NCBI GenBank assembly: GCA_014304875.1
Contig: JACRUD010000172.1
Location: 1-33,513, forward strand
Direction: 5' to 3'
Length of the DNA: 33,513 nucleotides
DNA from: Vulcanimicrobiota bacterium
GTDB taxonomy: Bacteria; Vulcanimicrobiota; Vulcanimicrobiia; Eremiobacterales; Eremiobacteraceae
Positions 9,289 through 18,498 of the stretch are shown one piece after another. The position numbers and the translations under genes were made by a program. Within the stretch, counting starts at the first letter, position 1; each line of letters starts with the position of its first letter. The notes beneath the pieces were generated by a model. The model saw only the letters and a program-made list of their open reading frames with translations. It had not been told where the DNA came from and did no database searches.

Positions 9289-10893
9289 ATGCCGTTGTGC
9301 GCGGTCGCGCTGACAGTGCTCCTTTCAGGGCTTCGTATGCCCTTCCCGCTGGCGGCCGTCCAGCCAGGACCGCCAGCCCTTCCGGCCGTCACCCAAATCG
9401 TCGAAAATGCCAGACGCGCCCTGGGACGCCTGCCGTCAGCGAGCGCTCATTGGAGCGGCTCGATCGTGGAGGACGGAGACCGGGCCCATTTCGACATCGT
9501 CGCCGACCGTGAGGGCCGCTACCGGCAAGTCGTTTCCTTTGCGCTGGCGACGCGTTCCGAAGGCAGCGACGGTGGCGTCAATTGGCAGCTGGACGAAAAC
9601 GGAGACGTCGAGACGCAGTCTCCTGCGCGTCGCGTACCGCTGAGCGCACGGCTGTTACGGCTTAACCAGCATCTTCTCGGACTGAGTGATAAATCGTCTG
9701 TCTCCGGCTCGGCCGTCATCAACGAAAAGCCGGCCTATGTCGTGCGCGCGAAGTTCGGCGCCGATCCCATCACGCTATACGTGGACGGCGCGAGCTCTCT
9801 CCTCGCTGGAGCCGACTTCCAAGACGGTTCCGTACGGTACAAAGCGTACCGCCGTTTTCACGGCGTCCCCGTGCCGGCGATCATCGAGGAAAGGCAAGCT
9901 GGCTTTGACGTGACGACGACCGTTGAGGAGGTCGATTTCGGAGCGCCCGTCGGCGACGCGGCAGTCGTTCCGATCCAACGCGTTCCTCAATTCCCAGCCG
10001 GCCGTCAGTCGGTGGCTTTGCCCTTCGATTCCCCGCGTGGGTTGATCGTCGTGCGGGCCGAAATCAACGGTCGCCCGATAAAAATACTGCTCGATTCGGC
10101 TAGTTCGGGCTCTTTGATCGACGCCGAGGCGGCGCGGCGGCTCGGTCTGCAAACCGCAGGGACCGCCCGGGTGGAGGGGGCAGGCATGCTGGTCGGCAGC
10201 GTCGCCCGAACGGATTCCCTCGAGGTGGGCGGATTGATATTCCGCCATTTCATCATGGACGCGGTTCCCTTACGGTTGCCTGCGGCCATCGCCCGTGAAG
10301 GCATCGAAGCGGTTTTGGGCTACGATGCCTTCGCCGCGCTCGTCGTGCGTGTCGATTACCGAAAAAACCAGTTGAGTCTGATCTCGCCCGGCTCTTTTTC
10401 CTACGATGGAGGGGGAGTCAGCGAAGAGCTCGACGTCTCGCAGCGCGTTCCCAAACTGACGGCCTCAGTCGGGGACAAAGATAGCGGTCGGTTCACGGTC
10501 GATACGGGCAGCGGGGAAAATCTCGTGCTCTTTCAACCGTTTTTTGAGGCCCACCCCCGCGACTTCACCCGTCAGAGCCAGTTTCAGGAGACCGAGCCGA
10601 ATCCGCTCGGTCCGCGCGAGATAGGAGGTCCTGCGGACGTACGGTTCACCGAAGCGGCCCAACCTGAAAACGCCAGCGGCGCCGGAGGCGAATTACGGGT
10701 GGAGCAGGCCAACGTGAACGTCCTTCGGTTAGGGGGTGCGGTCTTAAGCGATGTCCCTGCCCAGATCATCATGCGGCCCGAGGGCGCTTTCAATCCGCTG
10801 CGCTCCGACGGTCTCGTCGGCGGCCGGACGCTCGCGTCTTTCCGCGACGTCTTCTTCGATTATTGGCGCAAGCGGCTTATCTTCGAGCCGTGA
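9289..10893 (+). CDS. Secreted protein with two aspartic-protease-like (retropepsin/pepsin-type) lobes
   Basis: N-terminal hydrophobic segment (ATG 9289 inside longer ORF); lobe 1 IKILLDSASSGSLIDAEAARRLGL, lobe 2 GRFTVDTGSGENLVLF, later GLVGGRTLASFRDVFFDYWRKRLIFEP. Confidence 0.72.
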   Translation: MPLCAVALTVLLSGLRMPFPLAAVQPGPPALPAVTQIVENARRALGRLPSASAHWSGSIVEDGDRAHFDIVADREGRYRQVVSFALATRSEGSDGGVNWQLDENGDVETQSPARRVPLSARLLRLNQHLLGLSDKSSVSGSAVINEKPAYVVRAKFGADPITLYVDGASSLLAGADFQDGSVRYKAYRRFHGVPVPAIIEERQAGFDVTTTVEEVDFGAPVGDAAVVPIQRVPQFPAGRQSVALPFDSPRGLIVVRAEINGRPIKILLDSASSGSLIDAEAARRLGLQTAGTARVEGAGMLVGSVARTDSLEVGGLIFRHFIMDAVPLRLPAAIAREGIEAVLGYDAFAALVVRVDYRKNQLSLISPGSFSYDGGGVSEELDVSQRVPKLTASVGDKDSGRFTVDTGSGENLVLFQPFFEAHPRDFTRQSQFQETEPNPLGPREIGGPADVRFTEAAQPENASGAGGELRVEQANVNVLRLGGAVLSDVPAQIIMRPEGAFNPLRSDGLVGGRTLASFRDVFFDYWRKRLIFEP

Positions 10894-10896
10894 TAT

Positions 10897-11097
10897 CTAG
10901 GTGCCGGGCTGCTTCGGCAGTTCGGTAGGATCCTCGGTCGGCATATTATCGAATGAAGGGAACTCGCCGGCGTCAGGTTGACCGCCGGGCTCTTCGATCT
11001 GCTCGGGCTTTGGATCCCGCTGCGAACCATCGCCCGGTTCTTCGATAGGTGATTTTTGCTGACGCTCTGCCACTTTCACTCCTTCGTCGCCGTGCAT
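10897..11097 (-). CDS. Small acidic, proline-rich, probably disordered protein
   Basis: ATG at 11097 gives MHGDEGVKVAERQQKSPIEEPGDGSQRDPKPEQIEEPGGQPDAGEFPSFDNMPTEDPTELPKQPGT; no family recognised. Confidence 0.35.
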   Translation of the reverse strand: MHGDEGVKVAERQQKSPIEEPGDGSQRDPKPEQIEEPGGQPDAGEFPSFDNMPTEDPTELPKQPGT

Positions 11098-11168
11098 CAC
11101 TGATGACGGACCGGCCGGTAGCTCCCATCGGTCGCGCAAGCCGATGTTAGAGTCGCGAACCTCGGACG

Positions 11169-12093
<925 letters not shown>

Positions 12094-12349
12094 CCATTAA
12101 TAGTTTCGGCAGGGCAAGGTCGAGCCTTGACGCTTGTGTCGCTGCGCCGGTACAGGAAGGCGCTTCCCGACGCCGCGCCTTCCTCACGGGCACGCAGCAG
12201 CTCCGAAACGGGCCAGACGGAATGCCTGGAGGGACAGCTGGGAGATGGGAGCCAGCGCATCGGCAATCGAGCTCTGAATTATCGCAAAAGAACGGCGCTC
12301 GCGCTTACGGAACGAGCCCAAACGGCAGAACGATCGTTTAGCGCATCGT

Positions 12350-12440
12350 GGGAGAAGTTTGGGGCTGGTGCCTCTGCTGGTCTTCAAAACCAGTTGGTCT
12401 CCGAAAGGGGACTGGTAGGTTCGATTCCTATCTTCTCCCG
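12350..12440 (+). tRNA. selC: tRNA-Sec (anticodon TCA)
   Basis: 8-bp acceptor GGGAGAAG/CTTCTCCC; D stem GGGGC/GCCTC with 4-nt loop; anticodon stem CTGGT/ACCAG with loop CTTCAAA (TCA at 12384-12386); long variable arm GTCTCC-GAAA-GGGGAC; 5-bp T stem GTAGG/CCTAT with TTCGATT loop; discriminator G; CCA not encoded. Confidence 0.97.
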
Positions 12441-12524
12441 CTACAGCTGCCTGATGTAGTGCTCTATCGGCTCCCCCCGATCATCGGTTTTCGTCCTTCC
12501 CGTAAGCGCAAACCCCACTCCCCC

Positions 12525-12812
12525 TTAGACCCGTTTGGCACGTTCATTGATCGCGTGTCTCCATAGTTGTACTCGTGCATAGCCGAGCATTGGCGCCTCG
12601 TCGAGCACGCGCCGGACGAGGCGCGATGCGACGCCGCCGCCCCAGCGCGACGGGGCCACGGCGACGTAGCCGAGGTGCAGGAGACCCGCGATGATTTCCC
12701 CTGATCCGTCGTTTTGGCGCGCGGGCGACCCGAGCACAAAGCCGACAATCTCCGCAGACTCCTGCGCGACCAAAAAGACTGCGGCATGCGTCTGCGCGCG
12801 CGCCGCCATCAC
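12525..12812 (-). CDS. GNAT-family N-acetyltransferase (homology probably extends upstream to about 12929)
   Basis: VFLVAQESAEIVGFVLGSPA...LLHLGYVAVAPSRWGGGVASRLVRRVLDEAPMLGYARVQLW; upstream in-frame ISVRRGCLSDVAAAADVWLCANARRRGTLVDTDDEEAAK also looks GNAT-like. Confidence 0.8.
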   Translation of the reverse strand: MMAARAQTHAAVFLVAQESAEIVGFVLGSPARQNDGSGEIIAGLLHLGYVAVAPSRWGGGVASRLVRRVLDEAPMLGYARVQLWRHAINERAKRV

Positions 12813-12933
12813 CTTGGCGGCCTCTTCGTCATCCGTGTCGACGAGAGTTCCTCGGCGCCTGGCGTTGGCACACAGCCAGACATCGGCCGCAGCGGCGACG
12901 TCTGACAGACAGCCCCTGCGGACTGAAATCGGA

Positions 12934-13290
12934 TTAGGGGAGCGGATGGAGATTCTCGGAGCGCCGTTCCACGAAATCCGTCAGCCGGTCCATCTCTTCC
13001 TCGGTCAACGAAATAAAGGTCACGCCGAACTCTCCGACGCTTGAGGTTCGGACGATCGCCGCTTCGATGTCCGCAGTCCCCGTTTCGCCGATAGGAAGAT
13101 GCACGACGATTTTCGTGCCGCGCGCCAGAGGCGCATCGGTCAGCAGCAAAACTCCGCCCAAACTGAAGTTGTCCACGACGGCTTGATACCGTTGACCGCT
13201 GCCCGGAACGGTCAACGCAATCGGAAGCGAGATGTTAAAACGCGGCGTACGCCTGCGGTCGGCTGAGCCTAAGGGCGGCTCAGCCGTCAC
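12934..13290 (-). CDS. PilZ-domain protein
   Basis: DRRRTPRFNISLPIALTVPGSGQRYQAVVDNFSLGGVLLLTDAPLARGTKIVVHLPIGE; GTG start at 13290 overlaps the upstream gene stop (GTGA). Confidence 0.82.
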   Translation of the reverse strand: MTAEPPLGSADRRRTPRFNISLPIALTVPGSGQRYQAVVDNFSLGGVLLLTDAPLARGTKIVVHLPIGETGTADIEAAIVRTSSVGEFGVTFISLTEEEMDRLTDFVERRSENLHPLP

Positions 13291-14210
13291 GCAATCTGCT
13301 CGATGGTATCGACCACCCAATCCGACGATGTCGTCTTGACGAAGGCGCCGCAAAAATCGCACTTGCCGTTTGTGAGCTTGAGCGGCGCGCCGCACGATGG
13401 ACAGCTCGATGCAAGCGTTGTCGCCGCGACAGTCGACTTGGCGTCGCTTCGGCGGATAAAGGTCCAACGCTCCGTGAACGTCTGCGGGAACTGATTGCCG
13501 TCGACGATGCGGCGCGTCGTTTCGTCGACGGTGTAATCCGTCATGCTGGCGGTGAAGTCGACGGAGATCGAATCGTACGGCTGGCTCGCCGTCACGTCGA
13601 TGATGCGAGCGTGGCCGATCACAATATTTTCGAGCACGTCAACCCGATGCGCCGCCAGCAGCTGGTCCGTCTGCATTTTGTGCCGCTCGTACAAGGACTG
13701 GCTCATGACGTCGCGCGCCAAGTCTTGGTTGCGGCCGGCCCATGCCGCCTGCACTTTGAAGAAAGCGGTCTGGGCGCGGTCTAAGAACTCTTGCTCGTTG
13801 AAATTGGGGTCTTTCGCCTTGAGCGCCGCCACACCAGCAGCGGTCGCCTGGGGGTCGATAGGCAGCGCCCCGATGCCGCCCGATACGCCCACCGAGCTTG
13901 CGGCGTACGGCTCCTGAAGCGGGGTCGGCATCCAGGGCTGCGCTCGTCGTCCCTGCATCTGCTGATAAAAGTAGAAGATGACCAACAGGACGATGATACC
14001 GCTAAAGCCGCTCCCATGGCCGAAGAACAAAAGCGGCCATAGGCTGAAGAGCCCGCCACCGCCGAAACCTCCTCCGCCGGCTCCTCTACTGCCGAAATGC
14101 TGGCCGCCGCCGGCCCGCGCCAGCGCCTCAAGCGGACCTGCCGTGAGCAGCGCCGCTCCGAAGAGCAGCGCAATCGCTTTTCTCGTCGTTTTCGTCTCCA
14201 TGGCGCTCAC
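13287..14210 (-). CDS. Tim44-like domain membrane protein with C-terminal zinc ribbon
   Basis: Signal/TM segment, Gly-rich linker, second TM, then FNEQEFLDRAQTAFFKVQAAWAGRNQDLARDVMSQSLYERHKMQ (Tim44-like) and CPSCGAPLKLTNGKCDFCG zinc ribbon. Confidence 0.8.
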   Translation of the reverse strand: MSAMETKTTRKAIALLFGAALLTAGPLEALARAGGGQHFGSRGAGGGGFGGGGLFSLWPLLFFGHGSGFSGIIVLLVIFYFYQQMQGRRAQPWMPTPLQEPYAASSVGVSGGIGALPIDPQATAAGVAALKAKDPNFNEQEFLDRAQTAFFKVQAAWAGRNQDLARDVMSQSLYERHKMQTDQLLAAHRVDVLENIVIGHARIIDVTASQPYDSISVDFTASMTDYTVDETTRRIVDGNQFPQTFTERWTFIRRSDAKSTVAATTLASSCPSCGAPLKLTNGKCDFCGAFVKTTSSDWVVDTIEQIA

Positions 14211-15099
14211 CTATACCGCTCCCGAATGCCCAATGTTCCGTCTGCCCGAGCTTGCGGCCTTGCGCGCGCCCGCAAGCTTGCGGAGCACCGCGAGATTGGA
14301 GAAACCAGGCTCGGTCGGCTTTGGCGTCTCGCATATACCGCAGGCCTGGGAAGTGAGGCGGCTGCGCAGCAAGCTTGCAAAGCCCGCCTCGCCGATCCGG
14401 CCCCGGCCGATATGCCAATGGCGGTCCCGTCGCGCGCCGAGCGCAACCTCCGTATCGTTCAGATGCCACACGGCAATCGCCCCCAAGCCGATGTGCTTGT
14501 CCGCCAGCCGCAGCAAGGCCGCCACTCCGCGTCGATCCGATATGTCGTAACCCGACGCCCAAAGGTGAGCAGTATCAAGACAGATGCCGATGCGTTTGCT
14601 CGCGACCGCCTTGACGATGACGCCCAATTCCTCGATCGTGCCGCCGCACAAAGCGCCCGCCCCCGCCGAGTTCTCCAATAAAAGCATCGGGCCGCGCTTT
14701 GCGGAGCGGGCAAGTTCGGAGACCGTCTTGCAAACTCGTTCGAGGCCCTTGAAGCGCTCGTGAGAGCCGTAGCTTCCCAAATGCGTGTTGACGTATGCGA
14801 TGCCCGATTTTGCCGCGATCTCCAAATCATTTTGGACCAGGGCGACGCTCTTGCGGTACAAATCGGGTTCTGCGGAGGCCAAGTTGACCAAGTTAGGATG
14901 TGTGAATGACGGCGGGAGAGATCCCGGCCTCGCTGCGAGCAAGCCGGAAAGCTCTCCAGGCGTCAGCATCGTAAGGCCCGACGCGAAAGCTTCGCGGGTT
15001 GCCGGCGAATATCTGGATGCACTCGCATCCCAGAGCTCGCGCCTGGGCGATCGTCTTATCGAAACCGCCGCCGATGCCGACGTGGCTACCTAAGCGCAC
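14211..15099 (-). pseudogene. nfo: Endonuclease IV (deoxyribonuclease IV), interrupted by a single-nucleotide frameshift near 14893-14895
   Basis: N-terminal frame 14893-15099 MRLGSHVGIGGGFDKTIAQARALGCECIQIFAGNPRSF...SPAVIHTS*; C-terminal frame from about 14890 NLVNLASAEPDLYRKSVALVQNDLEIAAKSGIAYVNTHLGS...ICLDTAHLWASGYD...WHLND. Removing one A from TCCTAACTTGG restores HTSYLVNLAS. Confidence 0.88.
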
Positions 15100-15105
15100 G
15101 CGCCG

Positions 15106-15711
15106 TTATTGTGCGAGCGCGAGCGGAAGTGGTACGACTGATCCCGCGATCCGCGTCGGAGCGCCTTCGGGCAAAGGCGGCAGTCCGGCTATCGATTGCA
15201 GGCCAAAGGCTTGCAAGAAAAAGTCCGTCGTGCCGTACAAGATCGGCCGGCCGATACCGTCCTTGCGACCGATCTCCTGAATGAACTGCCGCTGCTGCAA
15301 GGTGTTCATCACGCCGTCGACGTTGACGCCTCGCAGGCTTTCGATTTCGGCCCGCGTGACGGGTTGAAGGTAAGCGACGATGGCAAGCGTTTCCAGAGAC
15401 GCCTGTGACAGAAATGTTTTCGGCGGCAACAAAAACCGTTCGACGTCGTCGCGGCAGTCGGGATGGGAGGAAAGCAGCCATCCCCCACCGACTTCCCGCA
15501 AGACGAAGCCTCGCTCCCCGCCGGCGCCGCGCAGTTCTTCAAGCGCGGCTCGCACCTCGTGCGCCAGTGCAAGGGTCGCGACGCACAACTGCTTGTCGGT
15601 CGTCGGCTCCGCGGCCACGAAAAGAAGCGCCTCAAGACGGCTACGCAGACTCGGCAAGATGCTCCGTATGATTTTTCGCCGCCGGCGCCAAAGTGATGTC
15701 GGCGAACGCAT
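15106..15711 (-). CDS. scpB: Segregation and condensation protein B
   Basis: LEALLFVAAEPTTDKQL...FLSQASLETLAIVAYLQPVTRAEIESLRGVNVDGVMNTL...GRKDGIGRPILYGTTDFFLQAFGL. Confidence 0.95.
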   Translation of the reverse strand: MRSPTSLWRRRRKIIRSILPSLRSRLEALLFVAAEPTTDKQLCVATLALAHEVRAALEELRGAGGERGFVLREVGGGWLLSSHPDCRDDVERFLLPPKTFLSQASLETLAIVAYLQPVTRAEIESLRGVNVDGVMNTLQQRQFIQEIGRKDGIGRPILYGTTDFFLQAFGLQSIAGLPPLPEGAPTRIAGSVVPLPLALAQ

Positions 15712-16372
15712 GGCTTTGGGAAAAGCTGATTTTTCGCTGCCTGATCAATTCCAAAATCGCCACGAAGGTCACGATGATCTCGAGCGTCTGGCAGCCGGCC
15801 ACCAGCTCGGAAAAAGCGAGCGGCCCATGCCGGCGGACAAACGCCAGCGCCCAATTCATCTTGACGATGACCGAGTAGGTGTCGCGCTTGATGACCGGCG
15901 GCTTGGCGCTCGCGTTTTCCAGGACCCGCCGAAACGCCGCCGCCAGCGTCGACGCATCCAACATGTAGCGCTGCGTCAAGCCGACCGCGTCAGGGGGGGG
16001 CCTTGGATAGTAGGCTGAGTTGCGGTCGAAACGCTCCCGAAGCGCGCTGCCGGCTGCTTTGAAATGACTGTACGCGTTTAGGCGCTCGCGCAGCGCCTCT
16101 TCGGCGTCCGAAGCCTCGCAAGCCAGCTCGTCGGTGAAGGGCGGTGGCGGAGGCGGGAGCAGCCTCTTCGACTTGATGAAGACCAAAGTGGCGGCGATGA
16201 CGAGGTAGTCGCCCGCTATCTCGATATCCAGAGCTTCCATGAGCGAGAGATAGGCCAGATATTGCTCGCAGACCGATGCCAGACTGACCCGCGCGATGTC
16301 GATATCCTGGCGAACCACCAGTTGGAGCAGCAAGTCCAGCGGTCCGTCGAAGACGTCGAGCTGCACGAGCAA
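15641..16372 (-). CDS. scpA: Segregation and condensation protein A
   Basis: LLVQLDVFDGPLDLLLQLVVRQDIDIARVSLASVCEQYLAYL...AGDYLVIAATLVFIKSKRLLP; ORF open to 16537, likely start TTG 16372 or GTG 16366. Confidence 0.94.
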   Translation of the reverse strand: MLVQLDVFDGPLDLLLQLVVRQDIDIARVSLASVCEQYLAYLSLMEALDIEIAGDYLVIAATLVFIKSKRLLPPPPPPFTDELACEASDAEEALRERLNAYSHFKAAGSALRERFDRNSAYYPRPPPDAVGLTQRYMLDASTLAAAFRRVLENASAKPPVIKRDTYSVIVKMNWALAFVRRHGPLAFSELVAGCQTLEIIVTFVAILELIRQRKISFSQSHAFADITLAPAAKNHTEHLAESA

Positions 16373-16562
16373 GGCGCCGCGTCGCGCGGCCGGCGATGAT
16401 GCCTGGATCGCTATCGGGAAGCGCCCCTTTCCCAGGCGGCACAGCGATGGATGGTTTCGAACCCTCCGCCTAGACGACCATACGTTCTTCCCGCCGGCGG
16501 CATAACCGCCCTGCGCGGGGCTGGGCCCGAGCCGCAATGATGCGCCGCTTTTGCAATGCCCG

Positions 16563-17051
16563 TCACTGAAAGCCGAGCTCTGCCGGCGTGTTTTGAAAGA
16601 CGATCTCTTGCGCGATGCCGATCAGCCGACGCTCGTTTAGGTGGGTCAACACGGACGGAAGGTCCGGCAGCGGAAACCACGCCGTCTCGTCGACCTCAGC
16701 CAACTGCGGCGTCGGAAGACCGCCGAGATAACGCATCAAGTAAAAATGGACCACCTTGTTGTGCTTCACGCGATCGCTATAAAACCAATACCGGATGTCC
16801 GAAAGGCCGGCGACGATGGTCGCATCGATCCCAGTCTCCTCCTTCACTTCTCTGGTGGCGGCTTGTTCGATCGTTTCGTGCGGCTCGACGTGCCCTTTGG
16901 GCAACGACCAGATGCGCGGCGAGTTGCGGCCGATCAAAAGACCGAGATAGTCAACTCCGTCGCGCTTGAGAACCAATCCGCCTGCCGATCTTTCGTGCTT
17001 GACGCCGCCGCTACGCCGGGCGACGCCCTGATTACTCCGCCGTGGAGCCAT
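16563..17051 (-). CDS. NUDIX hydrolase
   Basis: Nudix box GHVEPHETIEQAATREVKEETGI; ATG at 17051 in the ORF 16563-17219. Confidence 0.93.
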   Translation of the reverse strand: MAPRRSNQGVARRSGGVKHERSAGGLVLKRDGVDYLGLLIGRNSPRIWSLPKGHVEPHETIEQAATREVKEETGIDATIVAGLSDIRYWFYSDRVKHNKVVHFYLMRYLGGLPTPQLAEVDETAWFPLPDLPSVLTHLNERRLIGIAQEIVFQNTPAELGFQ

Positions 17052-18498
17052 CAGGCGACCAGCGCAGCCCCACGCCCTTGTTTGCGAGCCTGCCGACTCG
17101 CGCTTCATCGACTCGCCGCACGGCCGTGTGCATCGGCAGCCGGGCCATTGACTGAGGATCTTCGTACGCTGTGGCGACCAAGGCCCGCAGCGATTCGGCG
17201 AACGAGTCCAACGTCGCACGCGTCTCTGTTTCCGTCGGTTCGATCATCAAACACTCGGCGACGACGTGTGGCCAATACATCGTCGGCGCGTGAACGCCTG
17301 CGTCGAGAAGCCCTTTCGCAAGATCCAGCGCCCGCACGCCGGTTTCGCGCTTCAGCGACTCCGCAGAGCAGACGAACTCGTGGCGGCAGAAATCGTCGTA
17401 CGGAACGGTGAGCAGGTCTTTGACCTTTGCGCGCAGGTAATTCGCGTTCAAGACCGCCAACAGGCTGTTGCGCTTCAGGCCTTCTTCGCCATGGACGATG
17501 ACGTACGCATAGGCCCGCACGATCGCCAAAAAGTGCGTCCAAAAAGCTCGCACCGCTCCAATGCTGTCGGGCATGTCGTGTTGCAGGAAGAAGCCGCCGT
17601 CGGCCCGCTTTGCGACCATCGGTTTGGGGAGATAGCGGGTCAGTTCGCTACTTGCGCCGACCGGCCCCGAGCCGGGACCGCCGCCTCCGTGGGGGACGGA
17701 AAAGGTCTTATGCAAGTTGAGGTGCATGAGGTCGAACCCCATGTCGCCGGGCCTGCATAATCCCACGATCGCGTTGGCGTTGGCGCCATCGTAGTACATG
17801 AGCCCGCCGGCATCGTGCACGGCTTGCGTCATTTCCATAATCTCGTCTTCGAAGAGCCCGAGCGTATTCGGATTCGTCATCATGCACACTGCGATGCGGC
17901 CATCCAAGACTTTTTTCAACGCCTCGACGTCCGTGCGCCCACGCGACGTCGAAGGCACCGATAGGACGCGATAGCCCACCATGGCGGCGCTGGCCGGATT
18001 GGTGCCGTGTGCCGTGTCGGGCACGATGCACGTGTCGCGCCCGCCTTCGGAGCGTTGTGCGAAGTACCGCTTCGCCATCAGCATGGCGGTGATCTCGCCG
18101 TGCGCGCCTGCAGCCGGCATCAAGGAAAAGGCGTTCATTCCGAACAGGCTCGCCAGCGAGCGCTCCATTTGCCAAAGCAGCTGCAGCGCTCCCTGAGCCC
18201 CTTCGTCCGGCGCGAACGGATGCAGATCGGTGAAGCCGGGAAAACCTGACACCGCCTCGTTGAGCTTGGGATTGTACTTCATCGTGCAAGAGCCGAGCGG
18301 ATAGAAGTTCAGGTCCACCGCGAAATTGCGATGGGAGAGCGTGGTGAAATGGCGCGCGACTTCGATCTCCGCGAGATCCGGCAAAGGGAGTTCGTCGCGC
18401 AGCAGCGACGAATCCAAAAATTCGTCAGGCCGTCCTTCGCTCGCGACGAAATCGCCGCCGCGGCCGCGAGCGCCCTGCTCAAACAGCAGCGACGGCAT
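17032..18498 (-). CDS. gcvPB: Glycine dehydrogenase (decarboxylating) subunit 2
   Basis: FYPLGSCTMKYNPKLNE...PAAGAHGE...DTAHGTNPASAAM...NLHKTFSVPHGGGGPG. Confidence 0.97.
   Translation of the reverse strand: MPSLLFEQGARGRGGDFVASEGRPDEFLDSSLLRDELPLPDLAEIEVARHFTTLSHRNFAVDLNFYPLGSCTMKYNPKLNEAVSGFPGFTDLHPFAPDEGAQGALQLLWQMERSLASLFGMNAFSLMPAAGAHGEITAMLMAKRYFAQRSEGGRDTCIVPDTAHGTNPASAAMVGYRVLSVPSTSRGRTDVEALKKVLDGRIAVCMMTNPNTLGLFEDEIMEMTQAVHDAGGLMYYDGANANAIVGLCRPGDMGFDLMHLNLHKTFSVPHGGGGPGSGPVGASSELTRYLPKPMVAKRADGGFFLQHDMPDSIGAVRAFWTHFLAIVRAYAYVIVHGEEGLKRNSLLAVLNANYLRAKVKDLLTVPYDDFCRHEFVCSAESLKRETGVRALDLAKGLLDAGVHAPTMYWPHVVAECLMIEPTETETRATLDSFAESLRALVATAYEDPQSMARLPMHTAVRRVDEARVGRLANKGVGLRWSPDGSTAE

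Noticed and set aside
8181-9392. 403-aa minus-strand ORF opposite selB
   Set aside because: Shadow ORF of selB coding strand; no recognisable domain.
12442-12500. Terminator after tRNA-Sec (CTACA-N9-TGTAG, or CCGATCATCGG followed by TTTT)
   Set aside because: First stem lacks a T tract; second has at most a 4-bp stem with a 3-nt loop.
14885-14905. prfB-like programmed +1 frameshift in nfo
   Set aside because: The stop is followed by C as in prfB, but P-site UCC would have to re-pair on CCU, and no upstream SD-like stimulator was evident; sequencing error or mutation is simpler. Kept only as a possibility in the finding.
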